Shown here piece by piece: positions 54,988 through 63,169 of a DNA stretch of 64,000 nt (position 1 is its first letter; each line of letters begins with the position of its first letter). Both the position numbers and the translations under genes were made by a program. Below the pieces are notes generated by a model. That model was not told the origin of the DNA. It was given only the letters and a program-made list of their open reading frames with translations, and did not search any database. The DNA is taken from contig NZ_FONQ01000001.1 in NCBI RefSeq assembly GCF_900112975.1, positions 310,001-374,000 on the forward strand. Direction: 5' to 3'. This DNA is from Flavobacterium xueshanense. GTDB lineage: Bacteria; Bacteroidota; Bacteroidia; Flavobacteriales; Flavobacteriaceae.

Positions 54988-57966
54988 TTAAAATGTTACG
55001 TTAAGTCCCAATCCTAAACTTTTCTCTCTAGGATATGATAAATATTCCATACCTGCGGAAGGTACGCCATTCAATGACTTATCGGTATCAACTTCTGGAT
55101 CAGTTCCAGAGTATTTAGTGATAATAAATAAGTTAGATCCATTGACAAACAATCTAGCAGATTTAATTTTAAATCTTTCAATAATGTTCCCTGAAAATGT
55201 GTAACCAAACGTTAAGTTACCTAATCTTAAGAAATCTCCTTTTTCTAAGTACTTAGTAGACGGAGAATTAGGGTCTCCTTGCGCCTGAGGGGAAGTAGCA
55301 GCCTCTAAAGTTGTATTTCTGCCTCCTAAGAATGAACCTTTAAAGAAATAGGCATTCGTTGTATTGTTATAAATATAATGACCTAAGGCACCATAAAAAG
55401 ATGCACCTGCATCAAAGTTTTTATAAGTAACATTTGTAGAAAAACCTACATTAACTTTTGGTAATGGTTGCTTGTCTAATATCTTTTTAGCGGCTGTACC
55501 TAATCCGGTATCATTACCTGCAGCATCAGCATAAATTGACATTCCATTAGCATCATAACCTCTCCATTCATACAAATTGTAAGAATATAAAGGTCTGTCA
55601 TTCGTTATAATTTGAGCATAAGCTCCTGATAATCCTTGACCATTTAAACCTCCCGTTTGAATGAATCCAGCAAAGTTTGTAAATTTATTTGAGTTAAAAG
55701 AGGCATTACCCGACACATCCCAAGTAAAATCTCCTGAATCGATTACTTTGTAGTTTAATGAAACTTCAAACCCTTTGTTTATTAAATTTCCTTTTGCGTT
55801 CAGCAAGCGAGGAAAATAAGTTCCTGGCTGAGAACCATCTGGTTGATTAGGAAAAATCAAATCAGTAGTGTTTTTATTATAATAATCAACAGAACCTGTT
55901 AATCTATTGTTGATCAATTCAAAATCAACACCTACTCCTGAAGAAGTAGTAGTTTCCCATTTCAAATCTGGATTCGCGTTATTAACCGTCACTGGAGTAC
56001 CATTTAAGCCAAATTGACCTGCAGAAATAGCTGAGTTAGGAGCAAATTCTTGATTTCCAGTTATACCATAACTTCCTCTAATTTTGACATCATTCACTAA
56101 ACCTGATTTAGCTTCAATTACTTTGTAACCAACCCCTAAAGATGGGAATGTTCCGTATTTGTTATTTTCTCCAAATTTACTAGAACCATCAATACGAACT
56201 GTACCAGTTAACAATAATTTTTTGAATATAGTGGCATTAACCCTGGCAAAATACGATTGTAAGTCTACTTTGTTTCTACCACTACTTGGAACGCGGTACT
56301 CTCTGCTAAGAGCCCCTTCCATGTTATTGATCAAGTTTAATTGGTCAATATTAAATCCTTTTGCACTGACGCCAAAACCGTCATAATTATATTCATAGAA
56401 GGAATATCCTGCTAAAGCATCAAAAACAAAATTTTCGTTAAATTCTTTGTTATAATTCAAAGTATGCTCAAAAGTTCTGTTAAATTTATTTTGCGTTGAA
56501 ATAAAAGCAGTCCCTCTTTTTACAGTGTTATCTGCAGGATCTGTTGCTTGAAATTGAGGTCCTTGTATATCCATTGTTGGCAACAATTGACTTTTTCTAG
56601 TAGAAGTTGAATTTTCAATACCGAATAAAAATTTATAGCTAAAGTTGCTATTAATTTTATAAGTAGCTGCAACACTTCCAAATAATTTACTTGTATTGGT
56701 ATAATCTGTGTAAGAATTCAATAATTGTACTGGATTCAAAAAAGTATTACTTATTACATTATAAGAACCATCTGTGTTGTAGATTGGAGATGTTGGATTC
56801 CAATACAAAGCGGAACCAATTATATTACCTATAAATCCAGCGTCATTAGAAATAAGCGTTGTTTGATCTTTAATACCTGCGTAAACCAATCTAGTTTCCA
56901 CTTTCAAAGCACCACCAAAAAAGTCATTTGAATTATAAAGTGAAGCAGTGTATTTTCCTATTCCCGTATTTCTGACAATACCATCAGTATCTGTCGCACT
57001 AAGAGATAATCTGGTATTGGAATTGTCAGTTGATTTACTGAAGGATAAATCATGATTTTTAGTAATCCCTGATCTAAGAACTGCCTTTTTCCAATCGTAT
57101 GATCTCGATTTTTGGTCATCACCACCTGCCGCAACAAACTGATCTGCTGTCATTACACCAAAATCTCCTGCAATTTTACTAAACTGAACAGATGTTGAAT
57201 AAGCTAATTCTGGCTCTGCAGATTTCCCTTTTTTAGTCGTTATAACAATAACTCCATTTGCTCCACGAGCACCATAGATAGCTGTAGAAGACGCATCTTT
57301 CAACACAGTCATACTTTCGATATCATTCTGATTCACAAAGTTCAACGGATTTCTTGGAGTTGAACCACCCAATAAACCATCACCTCCGGCAGAAACATTT
57401 CCTCCATCTAACGGAACACCGTCAATAACTATCAACGGTCCATTTCCTGAACGAACAGAAGTATTACCACGAACTCTAATAGAAATCGCGCCACCTGGTT
57501 CTCCGCTTGATTGAGTAACTTGAACACCTGCCACTTTACCTCTCAATAATTGCGCTGGCGAAGGAGAGGCTACGTTATCAAATTTTTTAGAGCTAATTTG
57601 ATCAATTGCACCCGTTGCATCTTTCTTTCTGACTGAACCGTAGCCTATAATTACAACTTCTTTTAATTCAGCTGAATCTTCTTTTAATACTACATTAACT
57701 GTGCTTTTTCCTGCTACATTTAGCTCTTGAGTTTTAAGACCAATGTAACTAAAAACTAAAACTGCGTTTGAGCCAACGTTTTTGATAGTAAATTTTCCAT
57801 CGAAATCCGTTTGTGCTCCGTTTGTTGTTCCTTTAACTAAGATAGAAGCCCCTGGAAGCGGACCATTAGCATCAGATACTGTACCGGACACATCTTGCGA
57901 ATACGTCAAGCTTGTACAAAGTACCGTTAGAAACAACATCAAGCCTTTAATTAGACTATTTTTCAT
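54988..57966 (-). CDS. SusC/RagA-family TonB-dependent outer membrane transporter
   Basis: A 992-residue TonB-dependent importer. It has a signal peptide ending SLTYSQ, a carboxypeptidase-D-like regulatory domain (about 25-105: VSGTVSDANGPLPGASILVKGTTNGAQTDFDGKFTI), the plug with VVIIGYGSVRKKDATGAI and SSTAIYGARGANGVIVITTKKGK, and a 22-strand barrel ending LGLGLNVTF. No FecR-interacting N-terminal domain is present, so anti-sigma control is unlikely. LacI-type operators in front of the gene are the likelier control. It is first in its transcript. Confidence 0.95.
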   Translation of the reverse strand: MKNSLIKGLMLFLTVLCTSLTYSQDVSGTVSDANGPLPGASILVKGTTNGAQTDFDGKFTIKNVGSNAVLVFSYIGLKTQELNVAGKSTVNVVLKEDSAELKEVVIIGYGSVRKKDATGAIDQISSKKFDNVASPSPAQLLRGKVAGVQVTQSSGEPGGAISIRVRGNTSVRSGNGPLIVIDGVPLDGGNVSAGGDGLLGGSTPRNPLNFVNQNDIESMTVLKDASSTAIYGARGANGVIVITTKKGKSAEPELAYSTSVQFSKIAGDFGVMTADQFVAAGGDDQKSRSYDWKKAVLRSGITKNHDLSFSKSTDNSNTRLSLSATDTDGIVRNTGIGKYTASLYNSNDFFGGALKVETRLVYAGIKDQTTLISNDAGFIGNIIGSALYWNPTSPIYNTDGSYNVISNTFLNPVQLLNSYTDYTNTSKLFGSVAATYKINSNFSYKFLFGIENSTSTRKSQLLPTMDIQGPQFQATDPADNTVKRGTAFISTQNKFNRTFEHTLNYNKEFNENFVFDALAGYSFYEYNYDGFGVSAKGFNIDQLNLINNMEGALSREYRVPSSGRNKVDLQSYFARVNATIFKKLLLTGTVRIDGSSKFGENNKYGTFPSLGVGYKVIEAKSGLVNDVKIRGSYGITGNQEFAPNSAISAGQFGLNGTPVTVNNANPDLKWETTTSSGVGVDFELINNRLTGSVDYYNKNTTDLIFPNQPDGSQPGTYFPRLLNAKGNLINKGFEVSLNYKVIDSGDFTWDVSGNASFNSNKFTNFAGFIQTGGLNGQGLSGAYAQIITNDRPLYSYNLYEWRGYDANGMSIYADAAGNDTGLGTAAKKILDKQPLPKVNVGFSTNVTYKNFDAGASFYGALGHYIYNNTTNAYFFKGSFLGGRNTTLEAATSPQAQGDPNSPSTKYLEKGDFLRLGNLTFGYTFSGNIIERFKIKSARLFVNGSNLFIITKYSGTDPEVDTDKSLNGVPSAGMEYLSYPREKSLGLGLNVTF

Positions 57967-57991
57967 ACGTAATAAATAAGTTGGTTAATAA

Positions 57992-58015
57992 TTTGTTTAA
58001 ATGGTTTGTTTAAAT
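57992..58015. repeat. Direct repeat in the susC leader
   Basis: TTTGTTTAAAT occurs twice (57992-58002, 58005-58015) with 13-base periodicity, between the predicted transcript start and the susC ATG. It could be a second regulator site or a leader RNA element. Confidence 0.55.
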
Positions 58016-58023
58016 ATTAACAT

Positions 58024-58031
58024 CAAACATA
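58024..58031 (-). promoter_or_regulatory. -7 box of susCD
   Basis: TATGTTTG on the minus strand matches TAnnTTTG; expected start near 58018, leader about 50 bases. There is no TTTG at normal spacing, consistent with an activator-dependent promoter. Confidence 0.5.
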
Positions 58032-58067
58032 ATTATAAATTTATGATAATATTAAGATATTAACAAA

Positions 58068-58101
58068 CTATAACGTTTTCGTTGTGCCGAAAACGTTTTC
58101 G
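58068..58101. promoter_or_regulatory. Paired LacI-type operators upstream of susC
   Basis: CGAAAACGTTTTCG at 58088-58101 is a perfect palindrome. CTATAACGTTTTCG at 58068-58081 matches 12 of 14 bases. Centres are 20 bp apart, about 56 and 76 bases upstream of the predicted susC transcript start. Confidence 0.8.
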
Positions 58102-58607
58102 ATTTTAAAATTAATACTTTAAAAATTTAATACTAAAATTATATAAAACACAAAAAAAAGGGAATAAAAAACATATTTTTACAGTTTAATGGCTTGTATG
58201 TTAAAAATCAATTGTATAATTTTCAATAAACGATCTTAATATAGGATAAGATTGCGAATTATTCATCGTAATGGAGTTTTTTGCTATAAATTGACAATTT
58301 GGTTTGATTTGCATTAAAGACTTAAAAATAGCAATCCTGAAATACCATATCCGTTTTTTTATCTATGTTTATGTTGCTAAAAATATCACAATTATAAAAC
58401 GTATTGTTAAGAAAATTTAACACTTTCAAAAATAAAAATTTGAAAGAAATAACTTAAAAAAAATAATTTTATGATTTCATTTTATTTCTTTTATTTAAAT
58501 AATGCGTATCAAAATAGTAAAAAAAAGTAATTGTCCATATTCTTTCAAATTTCTTTTATTGAAAATTTACGTTGAATTAAAATCCATTGGAAGATAAAAA
58601 CAAAATA
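58102..58607. other. AT-rich intergenic stretch with no gene seen
   Basis: About 500 bases between the susC operators and the GH65 3' end. It is very AT-rich with stop codons in all frames at short distance. A weak 8-bp inverted repeat (CTTTCAAA/TTTGAAAG, 58423-58446) is the only structure noticed. No RNA gene recognised. Confidence 0.6.
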
Positions 58608-58657
58608 GCCACGAATACGTAACAATCCTCAAAACAGACTGATTATGCATTCGTGGC
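58608..58657 (-). repeat. Inverted repeat past the GH65 stop
   Basis: GCCACGAAT (58608-58616) and ATTCGTGGC (58649-58657) are perfect arms around a 32-base loop, 18 bases past the GH65 stop codon. Flavobacterial genomes often carry GCCACGAAT-type intergenic repeats (from memory). It may act as the terminator. Confidence 0.5.
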
Positions 58658-58674
58658 AAAAATTCTTTACTTTA

Positions 58675-60681
58675 TTATTTTACAACAATCGTTTTATTGT
58701 CAACTCCAATTCCAATAATCTTTAACGATTTCCATTGTTTTGGGAGCAATCCTTTGTTATATTTCAATCCCATGTCTGTTTGTTCCACTCCGCCAAAACC
58801 ATAAATAACCGCCTGAAGCATCGCTCCCGCTCCTGTTGCAAAATATGGATTGTTACTATTGGCTGATTCCGAAAACACACCAAAAGGCGGTCGACTATTT
58901 GGCAAATAGGATTTAACAAAATAACTATAGGCTTTTTCTCTATCTCCTAATCGCGCATACAAAACTGATAAAACACCAGAAGCCATCGCCGGACCATCTT
59001 TTTTGTCAATTTTCTCAGCGTAGTATTCCAAATCTTTTTCAATTTGAGCCTTGTCTGTGATTACGTGTAAAGGATACGCTAACAAATTCACATCGGCTTG
59101 TTTTATCACCTGGCCCTGATAGCCTTTATAATTTTGAGTAATCCCATTTTCCCTGTGAATGAGTAATTTCTCCGAAACTTCTTTCCATAGCGGATTAATT
59201 GGTTCGTTCAAAATTACGGCTGCTTTAATCGTATTTTTCAAAGACTCAATCGCTGATGCATTGGTAAAGGCATTATCATCTACGTGTTGTGCATATTCAT
59301 CGGCACCAACAACATTCAAAATAGAGAAACTCCCGTCCTGATTTTTCACTACACGACTTACCCAAAAATCAGCCGTTTCTTTTAGAACCGCCCATTCTTT
59401 TTTCAACCAGGCTTTATCTTGTGTGTAGCTGTAATAATTCCAAAAAGCAATCGAAACATCGGCCGTAATATGTTGTTCAAAAATCCCGGTCAATGCCCAA
59501 GTTGGCGTTGCTTCTTCTCCAGTATCATCCGATTCCCAAGGATACATCGCACCTTTATAACCATAAATAAAAGCTTTTTGCTTTGCTTTTTGCAAACGGT
59601 CTGAACGATAATCCAAACACGATTTTGCCATATCTGGCTGCAATGCTAAAAGTGTGGGGTACATCCAAAGTTCCGTGTCCCAAAAAATATGTCCGTTATA
59701 TCCCTGTGAAGACAAACCCATTGGCGCAATACTCTGTCTGGTTTCCGGACGGATATATGAATACAAATTGAACAAGGCAAAACGTACGCGTTGTTGCGCA
59801 TCTAAATCGCCTTCAATTTGAATATCACCCGTATTCCATAATTCGGCCCAAGCCTGTTTATGACGATTCAATAATTTATCAATTCCTTCCTGCAAAGCAT
59901 ATATTGGCTGTCTTTCGGATTCGTTCAAAGGATCCGTAACATCTTTCGAAGTGCAAATTCCACCTGCAACTGCAAATCGGTATTTTTTACCTTTTTGTAA
60001 TTTTTTAGTAAAACCAACTTCATTTTCGGTTTGCTTTAAAGTTTCTCCCTGACCGTCAAAAAGAAAAGTTGTTGAAGCCGCAACAGTATATTTTCCAATT
60101 CGCGTTTTGGCAACTGTTCCAAAAACCGGCATTAAATACTGATTGTCTTTTAAAACGCGAAATTGACTTTTAGCCTCTTTCAATTCATCAGGAACTACCA
60201 TGTAATTATTAGCCGTAATTTCTATATCCTTATTAGGGGTAATTTCGACAATTGCCATTGCTGAAAAAGGAATAGCTCTATTAGCCAAAATTGTATAATT
60301 AATAGTTGCCAAATCTTTAAATGAAAATGATGTGGTACTTGTCCCCTCCTTCATAGAAACCACTTGGCTCCAATTATTAATATTGTCTGATTTGATTTCT
60401 TGATTGTTTATGTTCAAATGCAGATTCAAAAACTCAATTCCTCGAACAATTCTGCTAATTCCATTTTCGGGACTGCCATCGTAAACTCCGTTCAAAATAA
60501 TTTCTTTTGTTTTCAAAGGCATATCATCTGTAACAATTCCTATTTGACCATTTGCCATGGCTACACCATAATAATTTTCTCTGGAATTTGCCAGTAAATG
60601 CCATTCGTCTGATTTAGTTTGGCCAAAAACAATTGGACTTACTAAAAGCAGGAAGACTAAACTCTTAAATGTTGAAATCAT
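58675..60681 (-). CDS. GH65 family exported glycoside hydrolase (kojibiose/trehalose-type)
   Basis: A 668-residue exported enzyme with a signal peptide (MISTFKSLVFLLLVSPIVFGQ) and the GH65 layout: N-terminal beta-sandwich (about 25-260), then the alpha/alpha barrel with HIFWDTELWMYP (331-342), the general acid E462 in VVGADEYAQHVDDNAFTN, and PYFATGAGAMLQ near the C-terminus. GH65 phosphorylases have a phosphate-binding loop there; the E605 in FSESANSNNPYF would suit a hydrolase base, as in the F. johnsoniae kojibiose hydrolase. Substrate (kojibiose, trehalose or another alpha-glucobiose) is not certain. The longer ATG at 60708 lies inside the -7 box. Confidence 0.88.
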   Translation of the reverse strand: MISTFKSLVFLLLVSPIVFGQTKSDEWHLLANSRENYYGVAMANGQIGIVTDDMPLKTKEIILNGVYDGSPENGISRIVRGIEFLNLHLNINNQEIKSDNINNWSQVVSMKEGTSTTSFSFKDLATINYTILANRAIPFSAMAIVEITPNKDIEITANNYMVVPDELKEAKSQFRVLKDNQYLMPVFGTVAKTRIGKYTVAASTTFLFDGQGETLKQTENEVGFTKKLQKGKKYRFAVAGGICTSKDVTDPLNESERQPIYALQEGIDKLLNRHKQAWAELWNTGDIQIEGDLDAQQRVRFALFNLYSYIRPETRQSIAPMGLSSQGYNGHIFWDTELWMYPTLLALQPDMAKSCLDYRSDRLQKAKQKAFIYGYKGAMYPWESDDTGEEATPTWALTGIFEQHITADVSIAFWNYYSYTQDKAWLKKEWAVLKETADFWVSRVVKNQDGSFSILNVVGADEYAQHVDDNAFTNASAIESLKNTIKAAVILNEPINPLWKEVSEKLLIHRENGITQNYKGYQGQVIKQADVNLLAYPLHVITDKAQIEKDLEYYAEKIDKKDGPAMASGVLSVLYARLGDREKAYSYFVKSYLPNSRPPFGVFSESANSNNPYFATGAGAMLQAVIYGFGGVEQTDMGLKYNKGLLPKQWKSLKIIGIGVDNKTIVVK

Positions 60682-60705
60682 AGTTGTATTTTTTAATAAT
60701 ATTTT

Positions 60706-60713
60706 CAAACTTA
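60706..60713 (-). promoter_or_regulatory. -7 box of the GH65 gene
   Basis: TAAGTTTG on the minus strand. It overlaps the upstream ATG codon at 60708, which supports the start at 60681. Confidence 0.5.
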
Positions 60714-60768
60714 TATAATTTATTTATTAAAAAAATGAATAGTTCCATATAGTACATGGAATACAATT

Positions 60769-60802
60769 CGAAAACGTTTTCGACTTACCGAAAACGTTTT
60801 TA
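60769..60802. promoter_or_regulatory. Paired LacI-type operators in the divergent GH65/GH32 region
   Basis: CGAAAACGTTTTCG at 60769-60782 is a perfect palindrome. CGAAAACGTTTTTA at 60789-60802 matches 12 of 14. Centres are 20 bp apart. Relative to a near-consensus -7 box TATTTTTA at 60838-60845 (plus strand, GH32 side) they sit about 55 and 76 bases upstream of the start. On the GH65 side they sit about 75 and 95 bases upstream. Confidence 0.8.
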
Positions 60803-60874
60803 GTGATACGATTTTAAATTAGTATAAAATAGAATTCTATTTTTATAGAGACAACATAACAATAAATTCTTTTT

Positions 60875-61407
<533 letters not shown>

Positions 61408-61420
<13 letters not shown>

Positions 61421-62058
61421 AAAACGAATCTATTTTCATGGCAAAATACAGAAAACCATTACTCTTGGCGTTTTCTATTACATTTTTCAATCAACTGTTC
61501 GGAATTAATGCCTTCTTATATTGTGCTCCCCGAATTTTTGAATTGGCCGGATTAGAGAAATCAGCTTCTTTTTTGAGTAGTATCGGAATTGGAGTGATTA
61601 ATTTAATATTTACCATGATTGGAATATCGCTAATTGACAAATACGGAAGAAAAACACTTATGTATTTGGGTTCTGTAGGATACATCATTTCTTTGGGATT
61701 AGTAACAACCGCTTTTTATTTTGAATGGAAAGGAATGGCTGTTCCAATATTTTTATTCCTATTTATAGCTTGCCATGCCGTAGGTCAGGGAGCTGTAATT
61801 TTGGTATTTATTTCTAAATTATTCCCTAATAAATTAAGAGCCGCCGGAACTTCTTTTAGCACCTCGGTTCATTGGATTTTAGCGGCTTTAATTCCCTCTT
61901 TTATTCCATTTTTATTTAAAGAAATTGGAACAACAACCGTTTTTGCCATCTTCTGTATTATGATGGTTTTCCCATTGCTTTGGGTATTTACAAAATTGCC
62001 GGAAACCAAAGGAAGGACATTGGAAGAACTATCTGAAAGTTTATCAAAAAACGAATAA
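61408..62058 (+). pseudogene. C-terminal half of an MFS sugar porter (truncated by deletion)
   Basis: An intact frame of 216 codons, but it covers only TM7-TM12 of a sugar porter (full length about 440-480). It begins at the central-loop motif VKNESIFMAKYRKPLLLAF and runs to the C-terminal PETKGRTLEELSESL. Motifs are worn: NQLFGINAFLYCAPRIF instead of the usual QLSGINA..YYAPRIF, and FISKLFPNKLRAAG where the family has SEIFPNRLR. The missing N-half and the sudden junction with GH32 sequence at about 61400-61416 point to a single internal deletion. It ends 2 bases before the kinase gene. Confidence 0.85.
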
Positions 62059-62060
62059 TC

Positions 62061-62945
62061 ATGACCAAAAAAATAATCTGTTTCGGGAAAGTTTTGTTTG
62101 ATGTTTTCCCAACACATAGAAAAATTGGCGGTGCACCATTAAATGTCGCATTAAGACTCGCATCACTTGGGATAAATGCTCAAATAATCAGCCGAATTGG
62201 AAAGGATGAAATCGGAAAAGAACTCCTCGCTTTTATTGAAAAAAACGGAGTTGATACCGATACGATTCAAATAGACGAAAACTTATCTACCGGACAAGTT
62301 ATTGTTCAATTGAACGAAAAAGGTTCTGCTTCATACACCATTAATTATCCGGTTCCCTGGGATAAAATTATTTGCATTCCAGAAGACAAAATCACGCTCA
62401 AAAAAGCGGATGCAATTGTTTTTGGCGCCCTTGTATGTAGAGATTCCGATTCACATGAATCACTATTAAAAATGATGAATTATGCAAAATACGCTGTTTG
62501 CGATGTTAATTTACGTGCTCCTTTTTACACCAAGATAATACTGATTGATTTGATGATGCAGTCTGATTTTATAAATTTCAATGCTGATGGGTTGTATGAA
62601 ATAAGTGCTTTTTTGAATTCCCCCTATCATTCATTGGAACAAAACATAGTTTTTATTGCAGAGCAGACGAACACAAAACACATTTGTGTAACCAAAGGAA
62701 GTCATGGTGCGGTTTTGTATTACAATGAAAAAATGTACAACAAAAGTGGTTACAAAATTAATGTTGTCGATACGGTAGGTACCGGAGATTCCTTTTTGGC
62801 AGGATTACTTTCTAAACTTTTAGCTGATGCTAATCCACAGGAGGCAATTGATTTTGCTTGTGCTTTAGTGGCGATTGTAGCAAAAAACGAAGGGGCAAAT
62901 CCAAAAATTTCCAATCGAGAAATCAATGATTTTATGAATACCTAA
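62061..62945 (+). CDS. PfkB-family fructokinase-like protein with altered motifs
   Basis: A 294-residue ribokinase-fold protein in the decayed GH32/sugar porter operon. GGAPLN (23-28) is intact and the catalytic Asp is present as D243, but the anion-hole motif reads GTGD instead of GAGD. The NxxE motif region reads NADG (174-177), and the start reads CFGKVLFD where fructokinases have CFGEVLFD. The frame is full length, so it may still be made, but activity is doubtful. An intact paralogue is at 40873. Confidence 0.8.
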   Translation: MTKKIICFGKVLFDVFPTHRKIGGAPLNVALRLASLGINAQIISRIGKDEIGKELLAFIEKNGVDTDTIQIDENLSTGQVIVQLNEKGSASYTINYPVPWDKIICIPEDKITLKKADAIVFGALVCRDSDSHESLLKMMNYAKYAVCDVNLRAPFYTKIILIDLMMQSDFINFNADGLYEISAFLNSPYHSLEQNIVFIAEQTNTKHICVTKGSHGAVLYYNEKMYNKSGYKINVVDTVGTGDSFLAGLLSKLLADANPQEAIDFACALVAIVAKNEGANPKISNREINDFMNT

Positions 62946-63075
62946 ATGCTATTTTAAATAATTGTAAAGGGATCAAATAATAAGAACTTTCTAATAGAAT
63001 TTTCCATTAATTAGTAATCACTCTATTACTCTGTATTAAATTCATCATTTTTTTTAAAACTGACAAAAGTATACC

Positions 63076-63139
63076 AAACTGTTTTTTGAAAAATGATTTA
63101 CAATAAATAAATTGTAAATTCGTTTTCAAAAAACAGTTT
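63076..63139. repeat. 64-base nested inverted repeat between the kinase and LacI genes
   Basis: Perfect 17-bp arms (63076-63092 with 63123-63139) enclose a second perfect 9-bp inverted repeat (63096-63104 with 63111-63119) around a 6-base loop, with a 3-base mismatch between the two. Read on the plus strand the outer arm runs into seven Ts (63137-63143). Most likely a strong terminator of the kinase transcript; an operator of the LacI gene, 31 bases downstream, is possible. Confidence 0.75.
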
Positions 63140-63169
63140 TTTTGGCTTTTACAAACAGAATATTGAACT

